From the NCBI GenBank assembly GCA_963834945.1, contig CAWIDT010000005.1, positions 124,001 through 188,000 of the forward strand: DNA of 64,000 bases. The letters are read 5' to 3'. Below, piece by piece: positions 28,092 to 37,615 of this stretch. The translations under genes and the position numbers were made by a program. This stretch comes from R-RK-3 sp963834945 (GTDB taxonomy: Bacteria; Pseudomonadota; Alphaproteobacteria; Rhizobiales; Rhodomicrobiaceae). The notes under the pieces are model-generated. The model worked only from the letters and a program-made list of their open reading frames with translations, searched no databases and had not been told where the DNA came from. Position 1 is the first letter of the stretch; each line of letters opens with the position of its first letter.

Positions 28092-29449
28092 TTAGGGCTT
28101 TCCTGATTGTGACGGCGCCAATGACACCTTCGTTTGAAGCGTTTTTATGGCGGATGCCATCTTGAGGGTTTCGCGTTCGCCGCTGGCCCGGTTCTTCAAT
28201 TCGATCTCGCCTTTTTCCAAGGCTTTCGGGCCGACAATGACCTGCCATGGCAAACCGATCAAGTCCATGGTCTTGAATTTGCCCCCTGCCCGCTCGTCGG
28301 TATCGTCGTAGAGCACCTCGATACCGGCGGCGCTCAAGCCCGCATAAAGTGTCTCGCAGGCGGCGTCCGTCGACCGCATCACCGGTCTTCAGATTGAGCA
28401 GGCCCACCGCGAACGGCGCGACCGAAGCCGGCCAGATGATCCCCGCCTCGTCATGGCTGGCCTCGATGATGGCGCCCGCCAGCCGCGACACGCCGATGCC
28501 GTAGGACCCGCTTTCGACCAAACTCCAATTGCCGTCCGGCCCCTGCACCTGCGCCTTCATCGGCTTGGAATATTTGGTGCCGAAGAAGAAGATGTGGCCG
28601 ACCTCGATGCCGCGCGCGGACAGGCGGTCCTGCTCGGGCACTTCTTGCTCGAAACGCGCCGGCTCGTGCTTATCCTCGGTCGCCGCATATGGGCCCGTCC
28701 ATTGCGCCACAATCGGCGACAGGTCCCTGTCGTAGTCGGTGTCCTCGGCGGGCACCTCCATCTCGGTCAAAGCGCGATGGCAGAACACCTGGCTCTCGCC
28801 GGTCTTGGCCAGGATGATGAATTCATGGCTCAGGTCGCCGCCGATCGGCCCGGTATCGGCGCGCATCGGGATCGCCTTCAGCCCCATGCGGTGGAAGGTG
28901 CGCAGATAGGCGACGAACATCTTATTATAGGAGTGCCGCGCCGGCTTCCTCCGACAGGTCGAAGGAATAGGCGTCCTTCATCAGGAATTCGCGGCCGCGC
29001 ATCACGCCGAAACGCGGGCGGATCTCGTCGCGGAACTTCCACTGGATGTGATAGAGATTGCGCGGCAGATCGCGGTAGGATTTCACACCGTCGCGGAAGA
29101 TCTGGGTGATCTGCTCCTCATTGGTGGGACCGTAGAGCATGTCACGCTCATGGCGGTCCTTGATACGCAGCATTTCCGCGCCGTAATCGTCATAGCGCCC
29201 GCTCTCGCGCCACAGATCGGCGGACTGGATCGTCGGCATCAGCACTTCGAGCGCCCCTGCCCGGTCCTGCTCCTCGCGCACGATCTGCTCGATCTTCTTC
29301 AGGACGCGAAAGCCGAGCGGCAGCCAGGAATAGATGCCGGCGCTCGCCTGGCGGATCATGCCGGCGCGCAGCATCAGCCGGTGCGAGACGATCTCGGCTT
29401 CCTTGGGATCGTCGCGCAGGATCGGCAGAAAATAGCGGCTCATGCGCAT
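28092..29449 (-). CDS. proS: Prolyl-tRNA synthetase, short alphaproteobacterial type, two frame breaks
   Basis: Class II synthetase charging tRNA-Pro. ATG 29449 (MRMSRYFLPILRDDPKEAEI) or Met3. Motif 1 region GFRVLKKIEQIVREEQ, motif 2 HIQWKFRDEIRPRFGVMRGR, motif 3 GSYGIGVSRLAGAIIE and an anticodon-binding domain (ALEKGEIELKNR). Breaks near 28925 and 28383 interrupt the frame. The corrected length of about 450 residues lacks the ~180-residue editing insertion of the E. coli type, as is usual for alphaproteobacteria. It heads the proS-lolC-lolD group; in many relatives this trio lies downstream of the DUF1467 gene and not upstream of nuoE. Confidence 0.88.
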
Positions 29450-29633
29450 GGACGGCGCTCCCGTCTATGGCAGATCGACGTAAGATGACGGCTCTTAGCG
29501 GATTGGGGATCGAGAGGCAATGGCGCCGCGACAGATTTGCACCATGGCCAGGCACATGCTCCATCGAGCCTATGCAGGCTTGCCGCCGGAATTCTCCGGT
29601 GTCGGTACTCTGGAGACCCATGCTCCGTGGCAG

Positions 29634-29653
29634 GGTGGCGCCTGAACGCCACC
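29634..29653 (-). terminator. Short perfect hairpin after the phasin-like gene
   Basis: GGTGGCG (29634-29640) and CGCCACC (29647-29653) form a 7-bp stem with a 6-base loop, 21 bases beyond the end of the phasin-like gene. No T-run follows on the minus strand, so the terminator call is weak. The rest of 29450-29674, ahead of proS, shows no gene. Confidence 0.35.
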
Positions 29654-29674
29654 AGTGCCTGACGTCCCCTGGCC

Positions 29675-30274
29675 TTACTTGGCCCGGTCGAAGGCGTCGC
29701 GGGCCTTCTGGCCAGCCTTCTCGAACGCCATGCGGCTTTCTTCCAGGGCGGCCTTAAAGGCATCCCAGGATTGCGCACCGGCCTTGGCGCCGGCATCGAG
29801 TTTGGATTTCGCCGCCTCGGCTTCGGATTTGGCGCGGGCGATGGCAGCGTCGAGATCGGGCTTTTTCGATGCGGCGTAGCTGCTCGCCTGCTGCATGAAG
29901 CTCTCCATCCAATCCTGCCACGCTTTGCGCTGCGCTTCCGCGCGGGCCTGGAACAAGGCCTGTTGCTGCTCCGCCGTCAGCTTCGCCTGACTCATATAAG
30001 TCTGCACCGTCGTCTCGAACGCTGCCCATTTCTGCTGCAGATCGCTGCGCGTTTTCTCCCAAGCCGCCGCGCCCTCCTGCTGCTTTTCGCCGATCACCTT
30101 CTGGAAGGCATCGCGTTCTTTGCGCATCTCGGCCGCGGTTTTCTCGGCCTGCGTCTTCGCGTCGGCCTGAAGCGTCGACATGCGTGCATCGACCGCTTTC
30201 AATGTCGCTTCGATTTCGTCGACGCACTGTTTGGCCCACATCGAAAATTGCTCTATCTGACGATCGTTGGTCAT
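29675..30274 (-). CDS. Phasin-like / long coiled-coil protein
   Basis: A 199-residue, almost wholly helical protein with no cysteine, rich in Ala, Lys, Glu and Gln, with long heptad stretches (KTQAEKTAAEMRKERDAF, KSEAEAAKSKLDAGAKAG). The ending KAGQKARDAFDRAK resembles phasins, which coat polyhydroxyalkanoate granules, and Ala/Lys-rich helical stress proteins. The start may be ATG 30274 (MTNDRQIEQF) or ATG 30289. No PHA synthase is in the window, so the phasin role is inference. It is divergent from the formate dehydrogenase operon. Confidence 0.6.
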   Translation of the reverse strand: MTNDRQIEQFSMWAKQCVDEIEATLKAVDARMSTLQADAKTQAEKTAAEMRKERDAFQKVIGEKQQEGAAAWEKTRSDLQQKWAAFETTVQTYMSQAKLTAEQQQALFQARAEAQRKAWQDWMESFMQQASSYAASKKPDLDAAIARAKSEAEAAKSKLDAGAKAGAQSWDAFKAALEESRMAFEKAGQKARDAFDRAK

Positions 30275-30289
30275 GAAAGCCTCACTCAT

Positions 30290-30627
30290 TCCTGGCTGCG
30301 CGGGAAGATAGGCGCTGATCCTACCACAACTGGCGTTGCGGTTTTGCGGCAATCTGCTGGCCCAGCGTGACGCGCGGTATCGGGCACGACGCAAGCGCCG
30401 CCCAGCCCTGGCAATGCATGGCGCGCAGTGTTTAGCTTGAATTTCATGAATTTAACCCCGAATACGACTTTCGTCGCCCACGGGTTTCTATTGACGCGGG
30501 TTTCGATCCGGTGAAACAATGGAAGTGCATCCCATGAATTAATGGCTGCGACAGGCGCATCCTGCCAACGAAATGCGCCATCGGTCGAGCGGTGGATTTC
30601 CGCCGCTCCCAGAGAGAGGAAATCGCG
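30290..30627. promoter_or_regulatory. Divergent intergenic region upstream of fdoG
   Basis: No gene in these 338 bases. A sigma70-like pair TTGACG (30491-30496) and AACAAT (30515-30520), spacing 18, points to fdoG. A hairpin with GAGCGG/CCGCTC arms (30587-30608) lies in the presumed leader just ahead of the AGAGAGAGGA ribosome site. A near-palindrome GAATTTCATGAATTT is near 30439. No NarL, FNR or sigma54 site could be defended by eye. Confidence 0.4.
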
Positions 30628-33600
30628 ATGGAATTGGATCGGCGTAGTTTCCTGAAAGGTGGAGGAGCAGCGGTCGTCGCGTCGAGCTTGTCGGTACTGG
30701 GCTTCGGTGAAGACCAGACGGCGCTCGCACAGGCGGTTCGTCCCTTCAAGCTTTCCAGAACGACGGAAACACGGAGCATTTGTCCGTATTGTTCGGTGAG
30801 TTGCGGAACCTTGATGTATTCGCTGGGCGACAACTCGAAGAACGCCCAGCTCGAACTCATCCATGTCGAGGGCGACCCGGACAACCCCGTGAACCGGGGC
30901 ACCCTGTGTCCGCGCGGATCGGCCATCCTCGATTTCGTGCATTCCAAGACGCGCGTGAAATATCCGATGCACCGCAAGCCGGGCTCGGACAAATTCGAGC
31001 GCGTCACCTGGGACTTTGCCATTGAGCGCATCGCCAGGCTGATGAAGGAAGACCGCGACGCCAATTTCGTGGCGACGAACAAGGAAGGCGTGACGGTCAA
31101 TCGCTGGCCGACGGTTGCGGCGTTCGTCACCTCTTCGATGGCGAATGAAGGCGGCTATCTCGGCGCCAAGCTGTTCCGCAGCGCCGGCGTTATCGGGATC
31201 GAAAACCAGGCTCGCATTTGACACGGACCGACGGTGGCCAGTTTGGCTCCAACATTCGGTCGCGGTGCGATGACCAACCACTGGGTCGACATCAGAAACG
31301 CTGATGTCGTGCTCGTCATGGGCGGCAATGCCGCCGAAGCCCATCCTTGCGGCTTCAAATGGGTGACGGAAGCCAAAGCCCACAACAAGGCGAAGCTTGT
31401 CGTCGTCGATCCGCGCTTTACCCGCTCGGCCGCCGTCTCGGACCTCTATGCGCCGTTACGGCCCGGAACCGACATCGCGTTCCTGCTGGGCGTGATGCGG
31501 CACCTCTTCACGACGGACAAATTCCATAAGGAGTACGCCAAGCTGCACACCAATGCCTCCTATCTGGTGCGCGAGGGCTTCAAGTTTGAGGACGGCCTGT
31601 TCTCCGGCTTCGACGAAGCCAAACGCGCTTACAACATGGAGGAGTGGGAATATCAGATCGACGATCAGGGCTTCGCCAAGGTGGACGAGACCTGGCAGGA
31701 CCCGCGCTGCGTCATCAACCTGCTGAAGGCGCATGTCGATCGCTATACGCCGGAGATGGTCGAGAAGATCTGCGGAACGCCCAAGGCGAAGTTCCTGAAG
31801 GTGGCCGAGCTGATCGCCTCGACGGGCAATGGCGAGCGTTCGATGACGAGCATGTACGCGCTCGGCTGGACGCAGCACACGCACGGCTCGCAGAACATTC
31901 GCTGCATGGCGATGCTGCAGCTTCTGCTCGGCAATATGGGCATTCCCGGCGGCGGCGTGAACGCGCTTCGCGGCCATGCCAACGTGCAAGGCATCACAGA
32001 TCTGGCGCTGCTGACGCACCTGCTGCCCGGCTATCTGGCCGCGCCGAACGAAAAGGAAGCGGATCTGACCGCCTATATGGCCAAGCGCGGGTACAAACCA
32101 CTAAGGCCAGGCCAGATCAGTTATTGGCAGAACTACAAGAAGTTCTTCGTCAGCCTGATGAAGGCTTGGTGGGGCGACGCCGCCCAGCCGGAAAACGACT
32201 TCGCCTACAGCTATGTGCCGAAATTCGACGTGCCCTACGACACGCTGAAAATCGTGCAGGAGATGTACGAAGGCAAGATGACCGGCATCATCACCAGCGG
32301 CCAGAACATCTTGTGGGGCGTGCCGCACAAGGACAAGACGCTGGCCGGTCTCGCCAAGCTGAAATGGCTGGTGGTCGCCGATCCGCTCGACGTCGAGACG
32401 GCCTCGTTCTGGAAGAACTACGGCGAACTCAACCACGCCGATACCAGCGCGATCCAGACGGAGGTGTTCCAGCTTCCGGCGACATCCATCGCCGAGGATG
32501 ACGGCAGCTTCACCAATTCCGGCCGGGTTCTGCTCTGGCACGGAAAGGCTGCGGCTCCCCTCGCCGAAGCCAGGAGCGACATCGAAATCTATTCGTCCAT
32601 CTTCAGGCGCTTCCGTGAGCTTTACCTCAAGGAAGGCGGCGCATTCCCGGATCCGATCACGAAGCTCACCTGGAAATACGCCAATGAGGAGCTTCCCTCG
32701 CCCGATGAACTCCTGAAGGAGATCAACGGCTATGCGCTGCAAGACCTCACCGACCCGGCCGATCCGACCAAGGTCATCCTGAAAGCCGGCCAGCAGTTGG
32801 CCTCATTCGGGCAGATGACCGATGACGGGCGGACCGCCGGCGGCTGCTGGATCTATACCGGCGTCTATACCGAGGCCGGCAATCTCGCCATGCGGCGCGA
32901 CACCAGCGATCCCAGCGGCAAGGGCGTCTACGGCCAATGGGGCTTCGCTTGGCCGGCCAACCGGCGCATTCTCTACAATCGCGCCTCCTCCGATGCGAAT
33001 GGGAAGCCCTGGAGCGATCGCAAGGCCTACATCCAGTGGAACGGCTCCAAATGGATCGGGCCGGACGTGCCCGATTACGGCGTCACCATTCCACCGGAGA
33101 AGGCCATCGGTGCGTTCATCATGAACCCGGAAGGCGTGTCGCGCCTCTTCGTCCGGGGCATGATGAAGGACGGGCCGTTCCCCGAACATTACGAACCGTA
33201 TGAATCGCCGGTCGCCAATCTGCTGCATGAGAAGGTTGGCCCGACACCGACGGCGCGTGTGTTCAAGGATGTCTGGGAAAGCTTCGGCAAGGCAGAGGAA
33301 TATCCCTATATCGGCACCACCTACCGTCTCACCGAGCACTTCCACTACTGGTCGAAGCATCAGCACATCAATGCGGTTCTCCAGCCCCAGCAATTCGTCG
33401 AGCTGCCCGAGCAGTTGGCGGAGGAAAAGGGCATCAAGAACGGCGATTGGGTGCAGGTGAGCTCCAAGCGCGGCTTCATCAAGGCGAAAGCCGTGGTGAC
33501 CAAGCGCGTGGCCTCGCTCGATGTCGCCGGCAAGCGTGTGCATGTCGTCGGCATTCCCATTCACTGGGGCTTCAAGGGCGTCGCAAAAGATGGCTATGCG

Positions 33601-33741
33601 TCGAATACGCTGACACCGTTCGTTGCCGACGTCGACGCCTCGACGCCGGAGTTCAAGGCGTTCCTGGTGAATGTGGAGCGTACCAGCGCGCCCGCCGACA
33701 TTCCGGTGGCCGCCGTCGAAACCAGCCGCAGGCAAGGCTAG
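30628..33741 (+). CDS. fdoG: Formate dehydrogenase alpha subunit, selenocysteine-containing (FdnG/FdoG type)
   Basis: Molybdo/tungsto-bis-MGD catalytic subunit oxidising formate to CO2 on the periplasmic side. ATG 30628 with AGAGGA upstream. A Tat signal is present (MELDRRSFLKGGGAAVVASS). Fe4S4 ligands are CPYCSVSCGTLMY plus TLCPRG. Codon 198 is TGA (31219-31221) in the context ENQARI-U-HGPTVASLAPTFGRG, exactly the catalytic selenocysteine context of E. coli FdnG/FdoG, and the frame continues to 33741. 1037 residues including Sec, close to the family (~1015). The UGA is recoding and not damage: a SECIS follows it, and selA, selB and tRNA-Sec lie downstream. First gene of the locus; fdoH begins 14 bases after the stop. 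Confidence 0.96.
31219..31221 (+). other. UGA codon recoded as selenocysteine
   Basis: In-frame TGA at codon 198 of fdoG, at the position of the active-site Sec that ligates Mo/W. Both flanking sequences are in the same frame, with conserved family residues directly on each side. Confidence 0.96.
31226..31261 (+). promoter_or_regulatory. Bacterial SECIS element of fdoG
   Basis: mRNA hairpin directly after the UGA. The outer stem GACCGA (31226-31231) pairs with TCGGTC (31256-31261). The inner stem has GG (31233-31234) with CC, a bulged U at 31235, then GGCCA against TGGCT. The apical loop is GTT (31241-31243). The bulged U and the loop G-U are the features SelB recognises in E. coli fdhF/fdnG, so this is a canonical SelB-binding hairpin. 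Confidence 0.85.
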
Positions 33742-33755
33742 GGAGGAGCTAGGAT

Positions 33756-34658
33756 ATGGCAACTTATCAGTCGCTTGACATCCGGCGCCGCTCGGCCTCG
33801 ACCGAGCCGCCGCCAAGCGTGCGCGAGACGATCCAGGTCGCCAAGCTGATCGATGTATCCAAATGCATCGGCTGCAAGGCGTGCCAGGCCGCATGCATGG
33901 AATGGAACAATCTCAAGGAAGAGGTCGGCGTGAATGTGGGGGTCTACGAAAACCCCCATGATCTCACCGAGCATTCCTGGACGCTGATGCGCTTCAACGA
34001 ATTTGTGAACGCGGAAGGCGATCTGGAGTGGCTGATCCGCAAGGACGGCTGCATGCATTGCGACGATCCGGGCTGCCTCAAAGCCTGTCCGTCGCCCGGT
34101 GCCATCGTGCAATATTCCAATGGCATCGTCGACTTCATCTCGGAAAATTGCATCGGCTGCGGCTATTGCGTGAAGGGCTGCCCCTTCAACATCCCGCGCA
34201 TCTCCCAGTACGACCGCAAAGCCTATAAGTGCACGCTGTGCTCGGACCGGGTCGCAGTCGGACAGGCTCCGGCCTGCGCCAAGGCCTGCCCGACCCAGGC
34301 GATCTATTTCGGCGCCAAGGAAGACATGATCGACCACGCCAATGAGCGCATCGCCGATCTGAAGGAGCGCGGCTTTGCCAATGCCGGGCTCTACAATCCG
34401 GACGGCGTCGGCGGCACGCATGTCATGTATGTGCTGCATCATAAGGACAGGCCGGAGCTGTATTCCGGGCTGCCGAACAAGCCGAAAATCGCCGAAACGG
34501 TGGCCATATGGAAGGGCCTGTTCAAACCGCTGTCTCTGGGCGGCATCGCGCTGGCCGCGGTGCTGGGCTTCATGCACTACGTCACGGCCGGCCCGGCCGA
34601 AGTGACGGATGAAGACGAAGAGAACGCCAAGCGTCTGACAGGGGGCCGCAATGGCTAG
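33756..34658 (+). CDS. fdoH: Formate dehydrogenase beta (iron-sulfur) subunit
   Basis: Electron-transfer subunit with four ferredoxin-type clusters. ATG 33756, 300 residues. Cysteine groups in order: CIGCKACQAAC, CMHCDDPGCLKAC, CIGCGYCVKGC and CTLCSDRVAVGQAPAC..C. A C-terminal membrane anchor (about residues 252-270, LSLGGIALAAVLGFMHYV) fits the FdnH/FdoH membrane-bound type facing the periplasm and separates it from soluble NAD-linked enzymes. There is no own signal peptide; it would be co-exported with the Tat-bearing alpha subunit. It overlaps fdoI by 8 bases. Confidence 0.95.
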   Translation: MATYQSLDIRRRSASTEPPPSVRETIQVAKLIDVSKCIGCKACQAACMEWNNLKEEVGVNVGVYENPHDLTEHSWTLMRFNEFVNAEGDLEWLIRKDGCMHCDDPGCLKACPSPGAIVQYSNGIVDFISENCIGCGYCVKGCPFNIPRISQYDRKAYKCTLCSDRVAVGQAPACAKACPTQAIYFGAKEDMIDHANERIADLKERGFANAGLYNPDGVGGTHVMYVLHHKDRPELYSGLPNKPKIAETVAIWKGLFKPLSLGGIALAAVLGFMHYVTAGPAEVTDEDEENAKRLTGGRNG

Positions 34659-35301
34659 CGAAAAAAACACCCTGATCAGCCGTTACACCAGTGGTGCGCG
34701 GATCAACCACTGGATCACGGCGGGAGCGCTCATCCTTCTGGCGCTGAGCGGCTTCTCCCTGTTCCATCCCTCGCTGTTCTTCCTCACCAATCTGTTCGGC
34801 GGCGGGCAGATGACGCGGATCATCCATCCGTTCATCGGCGTCGTGCTGGTGGTCAGCTTTCTCGGGCTGTTCCTGCGCTTCGTCTGGTTCAACTTCTTTA
34901 CGCTGGACGATATACGCTGGCTGTTCGGCTTCGGCCGGGTACTCCGCAACCAGGAGGACAGCCTGCCCGAGGTTGGCCGCTACAATGCCGGGCAGAAGCT
35001 CTATTTCTGGGGCATGTCGCTGACCATCCTGGTGCTCGTTACCAGCGGCATCGTGATCTGGGACGTGTATTTCGCCCAATATTTCACCATCGATCAGAGA
35101 CGGCTGGCGGTGGTCGTGCATGCCGGAGCGGCCGTCGCGGCGGTGCTGTTGTGGTTCGTTCACGCCTATGCGGCCATCTGGGTCAAAGGCACGGTGCGGG
35201 CCATGATGCGCGGCAACGTGACGGGCGGATGGGCCTGGCGCCATCACCGCAAATGGCTGCGCCGCAGAGTGAACAGCGACAAGCGGGCGCCGGCTGAATG
35301 A
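34651..35301 (+). CDS. fdoI: Formate dehydrogenase gamma subunit (cytochrome b)
   Basis: Membrane diheme cytochrome b passing electrons to quinone. 216 residues with four membrane helices; heme-ligand histidines are expected in GARINHWITAGALILLALSG, TRIIHPFIGVVLVV and VVVHAGAAVAAVLLWFVHAY. It overlaps fdoH by 8 bases and fdhE by 4 (ATGA). With fdoG and fdoH it forms a formate:quinone oxidoreductase, so formate electrons enter the respiratory chain without NADH. Confidence 0.93.
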   Translation: MASEKNTLISRYTSGARINHWITAGALILLALSGFSLFHPSLFFLTNLFGGGQMTRIIHPFIGVVLVVSFLGLFLRFVWFNFFTLDDIRWLFGFGRVLRNQEDSLPEVGRYNAGQKLYFWGMSLTILVLVTSGIVIWDVYFAQYFTIDQRRLAVVVHAGAAVAAVLLWFVHAYAAIWVKGTVRAMMRGNVTGGWAWRHHRKWLRRRVNSDKRAPAE

Positions 35302-36212
35302 GCGAACAAACGCCCCAATTCGGGGATCTGAGCATCGGCAAAGCTGCGGTAGACGAATTCGTTCGCCTGCCGCGGCTTCCGGCATTGTTCGACAAGCGCG
35401 CCGTTCGCATGCTGGCGCTGGCCGAAGGCAGTCCGACGGCCGGTTTTCTCCGTCTGATGGCGCAGATATTCCTGGCGCAGTCCGCCGCATGCAAGGCTGG
35501 CGATCCGGTCGGGGCGCCCTCCGCCGAAGCGATCGCCAGGGCGCGCGAGCACGCCATGCCGCCTCTGGCCCCGGATGGCTGGGAGCCCACATCCACCTAC
35601 CGCGCCGCGCTGCGCCAGATCGCGGCCCATATAGCTCGGGACGGACTGCCCACGCCGACGATCGAGGCGCTGGACAGCCTCGCCGGGGCGGCCGACGATC
35701 ATCTGGACACCTTGGCGCGGGCGTTTCTGGCAGATGGCGTGCCGCCGCAATGGCAGGCCGAAGCGCTGTTCGCCGTCGCGGCGCTGCAAGTGGAATTCGC
35801 CCGCATCGCCTCAGCTTTGGACAAGCAGGCGATAAAGCCGCTCGACGTCATCGGCCTTTGCCCGGTCTGCGGATCGCATCCCGTGGCCGGCGTCGTGGTT
35901 GCGGATGAGGCCTATGGCCGGCGCTATTTGAGCTGCGGCCTGTGCTCGACGAGCTGGCACCATGTTCGCGTCGCCTGCATTGTCTGCGGCGGCGAAAAGA
36001 AAGTGGCGTATCATGAGATCGAAGGCGGCAACGGCGCGGCGAAATGCGAGACCTGCGACGATTGCCAGGGCTATTCGAAACTGTTTTACCAGGTAAAGGA
36101 CATGGGGATCGAGGCGCTCTGCGACGATCTCGCAACGCTCTCTTTGGATCTCCTCGTTAGTAATGCCGGATGGAAACGTCACGCCCCCAACCCGTTCGTC
36201 ACCGCGATCTGA
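35298..36212 (+). CDS. fdhE: Formate dehydrogenase accessory protein FdhE
   Basis: Rubredoxin-like redox chaperone needed to activate the Tat-exported formate dehydrogenase. 304 residues. The C-terminal half has four Cys pairs typical of FdhE: CPVCGSHP, CGLCSTSWHHVRVACIVCG and CETCDDCQGYSKLFY. It starts inside the fdoI stop (ATGA at 35298). It also runs about 43 bases past the selA start given here, showing compact coupling between enzyme maturation and Sec synthesis genes. Confidence 0.93.
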   Translation: MSEQTPQFGDLSIGKAAVDEFVRLPRLPALFDKRAVRMLALAEGSPTAGFLRLMAQIFLAQSAACKAGDPVGAPSAEAIARAREHAMPPLAPDGWEPTSTYRAALRQIAAHIARDGLPTPTIEALDSLAGAADDHLDTLARAFLADGVPPQWQAEALFAVAALQVEFARIASALDKQAIKPLDVIGLCPVCGSHPVAGVVVADEAYGRRYLSCGLCSTSWHHVRVACIVCGGEKKVAYHEIEGGNGAAKCETCDDCQGYSKLFYQVKDMGIEALCDDLATLSLDLLVSNAGWKRHAPNPFVTAI

Positions 36213-37606
36213 CCGCTCACCACCCGGAGGCGCCTTGCGTCCCGGTCTCCATCGACGCCATGCTGAAATGGTCGCCCGTCGCGGCGCTCGCGGCGCAATA
36301 CGGCCATGCGCCTCTGGTGGAAGCGCTGCGCGGCGTCGCGGCCGCGATTCGCGCGGGCACGCTGGCGGGCGATGAAACCGCTGTCGCCAGCGCGGCGAGC
36401 ACCCACCTGCAAGCCCGGTTTGCGATGTCGCAACGCCGCGTGTTCAATCTCACCGGCACCGTGCTGCACACCAATCTCGGCCGGGCGCTGATCGCCGAGG
36501 AAGCCATCGTCGCCGCAGTGGACGCCATGCGCCACGCCACGACGCTCGAATATGAGCTGGGCGAGGGGCGGCGCGGCGAGCGGGACCGGCATATCGAGCG
36601 CTGGCTCACCGAACTGACCGGCGCAGAGGCCGTTTGCGCCGTCAATAACAACGCGGCGGCCTTGTTCCTGGTGCTCGCCGCCCTGGCGCGCGGCAAGGAG
36701 GTGATCGTCTCGCGCGGCGAGCTGGTCGAGATCGGCGGATCGTTCCGCATTCCCGACATCATGCGCGAGGCGGGCTGCCGCCTTGTCGAGGTCGGGACCA
36801 CCAACCGGACGCATCCGGCCGATTATGAGCGCGCCATCGGCCCGGACACCGGCCTCATCATGAAGGTGCATTGCTCCAATTACGCGGTGAAGGGCTTCAC
36901 CAAGGCGGTCGGCATGGCAGAATTGGCGGCGCTGGGCCGCCAGAAGGACCTCGCCGTCGTCGAGGATCTGGGATCGGGCACGCTGGCCGATCTGCGCCGC
37001 TACGGCCTGCCCTACGAACCGACTGCCGCCGCCTCGATCAAGGCCGGCGCCGATATCGTCACCTTCTCCGGCGACAAGCTGCTCGGCGGTCCGCAGGCGG
37101 GCTTCATCGCCGGACGCAAAGCTCTGGTCGCACGCATCGCCAAACATCCGCTGAAGCGGGCGCTGCGGCTCGACAAGATCCGGCTCGCCGCCATCGAAGC
37201 CACCTTGCCGCTTTATGCCGACGCCGAGCGCCTGCGCGAAAAACTACCGACGATCCGGCTGCTGGCGCGGCCCCCCGGCGACATCCTTGCCGCCGCCGAA
37301 AGGGTGCTGCCGGCCGTGGCCGCCGCGCTGCCGAGCGGCATCACCGCCGAGATCGCCCCTTGCCACAGCCAGATCGGTTCCGGCGCGCTGCCGCTCGATC
37401 TGATGCCCAGCCTCGCCATCACCTTCGCCGTGAAGCGGACGCGCGGCTCCGCCGCGAAACTGGACGCGCTCGCCGCCGCGTTCCGCGCCCTGCCCGTCCC
37501 TGTCATCGGCCGCATCGCCGATGGGCGCCTCTGGCTCGATCTTCGCTGTCTGGAAGACGGCGACGAGCCGGCCTTCGCCGCGCAACTGACCGCGTTGCGG
37601 GCGTAG
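36170..37606 (+). CDS. selA: L-seryl-tRNA(Sec) selenium transferase
   Basis: PLP enzyme converting Ser-tRNA-Sec to Sec-tRNA-Sec using selenophosphate. 478 residues. N-terminal SIDAMLKWSPVAALAAQYGH, then RRVFNLTGTVLHTNLGRALI; PLP lysine 303 in TFSGDKLLGGPQAG; GTTNRTHPADYERAI also matches. ATG 36170 is the only usable in-frame start upstream of the conserved N-terminal segment, and it overlaps the fdhE end. selD (selenophosphate synthetase) is not in the window and must be elsewhere for the system to work. Confidence 0.95.
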   Translation: METSRPQPVRHRDLTAHHPEAPCVPVSIDAMLKWSPVAALAAQYGHAPLVEALRGVAAAIRAGTLAGDETAVASAASTHLQARFAMSQRRVFNLTGTVLHTNLGRALIAEEAIVAAVDAMRHATTLEYELGEGRRGERDRHIERWLTELTGAEAVCAVNNNAAALFLVLAALARGKEVIVSRGELVEIGGSFRIPDIMREAGCRLVEVGTTNRTHPADYERAIGPDTGLIMKVHCSNYAVKGFTKAVGMAELAALGRQKDLAVVEDLGSGTLADLRRYGLPYEPTAAASIKAGADIVTFSGDKLLGGPQAGFIAGRKALVARIAKHPLKRALRLDKIRLAAIEATLPLYADAERLREKLPTIRLLARPPGDILAAAERVLPAVAAALPSGITAEIAPCHSQIGSGALPLDLMPSLAITFAVKRTRGSAAKLDALAAAFRALPVPVIGRIADGRLWLDLRCLEDGDEPAFAAQLTALRA

Positions 37607-37615
37607 GAGATCGCC

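Noticed and set aside
30628..31221. fdoG as a pseudogene broken by a stop codon
   Set aside because: The TGA is at the exact selenocysteine position, a SECIS hairpin follows, the frame continues for 840 codons, and selA, selB and tRNA-Sec are adjacent.
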